Source: an uncultured Thermoanaerobaculia bacterium (GTDB lineage Bacteria; Acidobacteriota; Thermoanaerobaculia; Multivoradales; Multivoraceae). From it: DNA of 64,000 nucleotides. Every line of letters begins with the position of its first letter. Within the stretch, counting starts at the first letter, position 1. The stretch is taken from contig OX638294.1 in NCBI GenBank assembly GCA_951812325.1, positions 2,458,859-2,522,858 of the forward strand. Reading direction: 5' to 3'. The translations under genes and the position numbers were made by a program. The notes under the pieces were generated by a model. It was not told the DNA's origin, did no database searches, and saw only the letters and a program-made list of their open reading frames with translations. Below, piece by piece: positions 63,752 through 64,000 of the stretch.

Positions 63752-63963
63752 CTAGAACCGGAACCGCAGATCGACAGCGCCCTGCAGACCGCCCACGTCA
63801 ACCGACATCAAGCCTCCGTCGGGAGCATTCAGACCGAGGGCCCGTCCGAGGTCGTCAGCAGACCGCCGCCGAGGCCGATCGTCCATCTCGAGTCCTGGGC
63901 CGCAGACGGAGCAGGGGCAATCGACAAAGCCAGCAGCAGGGCTGCGGCGGAAACCTGTCTCAT
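63752..63963 (-). pseudogene. Outer-membrane barrel gene, copy 4, internally deleted
   Basis: Keeps the signal peptide (VSAAALLLALSIAPAPSA), mature start DSRWTIGLGGGLLTTSDGPS and, out of frame, the last strand (VGGLQGAVDLRFRF and a TAG). About 550 bp of the middle are missing and the join creates an early stop. No M4 gene is visible before the window ends. Confidence 0.8.
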
Positions 63964-64000
63964 CGGAACGGCACCCGCCCGCAGCGACCGTGCGAGCAGC

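Overview
The window looks like chromosomal DNA from a high-GC Gram-negative bacterium. Evidence for an outer membrane includes a LolA-like protein, beta-barrel proteins ending in Phe, a lipobox lipoprotein and a SecD/SecF/YajC set. The mixture of housekeeping genes, TPR proteins, a System I cytochrome c maturation operon and secreted M4 metallopeptidases is reminiscent of uncultured Acidobacteriota-like lineages. That placement is an inference from general gene content; no marker phylogeny was done.

Layout. 1-2.8 kb: tmk and holB, then a coiled-coil PD-(D/E)XK-type protein. 3-8.8 kb: a membrane-anchored DsbA-like protein, a nitroreductase, a mannose-1-phosphate guanylyltransferase, trmB, an HD phosphohydrolase (opposite strand) and a LolA-like protein. 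8.9-15.6 kb: tgt-yajC-secD-secF and a bifunctional RelA/SpoT. 15.7-20.5 kb: a PKD lipoprotein, a small TPR protein, accB-accC-thiE, a 38-residue membrane microprotein on the minus strand, and aroK. 20.8-27.3 kb (minus): ccmA-ccmB-ccmD-ccmE-ccmF-ccmG-ccmH-ccmI with no ccmC in the cluster. 27.7-33.2 kb: a secreted unknown, an ECF sigma factor with its zinc anti-sigma factor, a bactofilin-like membrane protein and a zinc-ribbon TPR protein. 33.2-40.6 kb: proS, a CNNM/CBS protein, ilvA, two tRNA-Val genes and a frameshifted thrS. 40.7-43 kb: small unknown genes and a three-gene cassette of unknown function. 43.2-52.5 kb: a cytochrome c/copper-monooxygenase-like protein, a one-polypeptide kinase/receiver/DNA-binding regulator, prmC, prfA, a lytic transglycosylase and rsmI. 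52.5-64 kb: an accessory region.

Two themes stand out. First, short tandem duplications (about 60-130 bp) recur at gene junctions. In the ccm operon they affect the ccmA/B, ccmB/D, ccmF/G and ccmG/H junctions with periods of 70-75 bp. At two of these the duplicated stop/start overlap leaves a 25-26-codon mini-ORF that is itself overlap-coupled to the next gene. Similar repeats lie downstream of holB, between thiE and aroK, before the TPR gene, and between proS and the CNNM gene (129 bp). holB itself carries its zinc module three times in tandem.

Second, the rsmI 3' end is a breakpoint hotspot. A 1.65-kb segment (aspartyl protease/DUF5678-like pair, decayed unknown genes, twin-hairpin repeat) lies between two copies of the rsmI tail. 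After it come three tandem units of about 3.1 kb, each an M4 metallopeptidase overlap-coupled to an outer-membrane barrel gene and headed by an rsmI 3' fragment, and then a fourth decayed barrel copy at the window edge.
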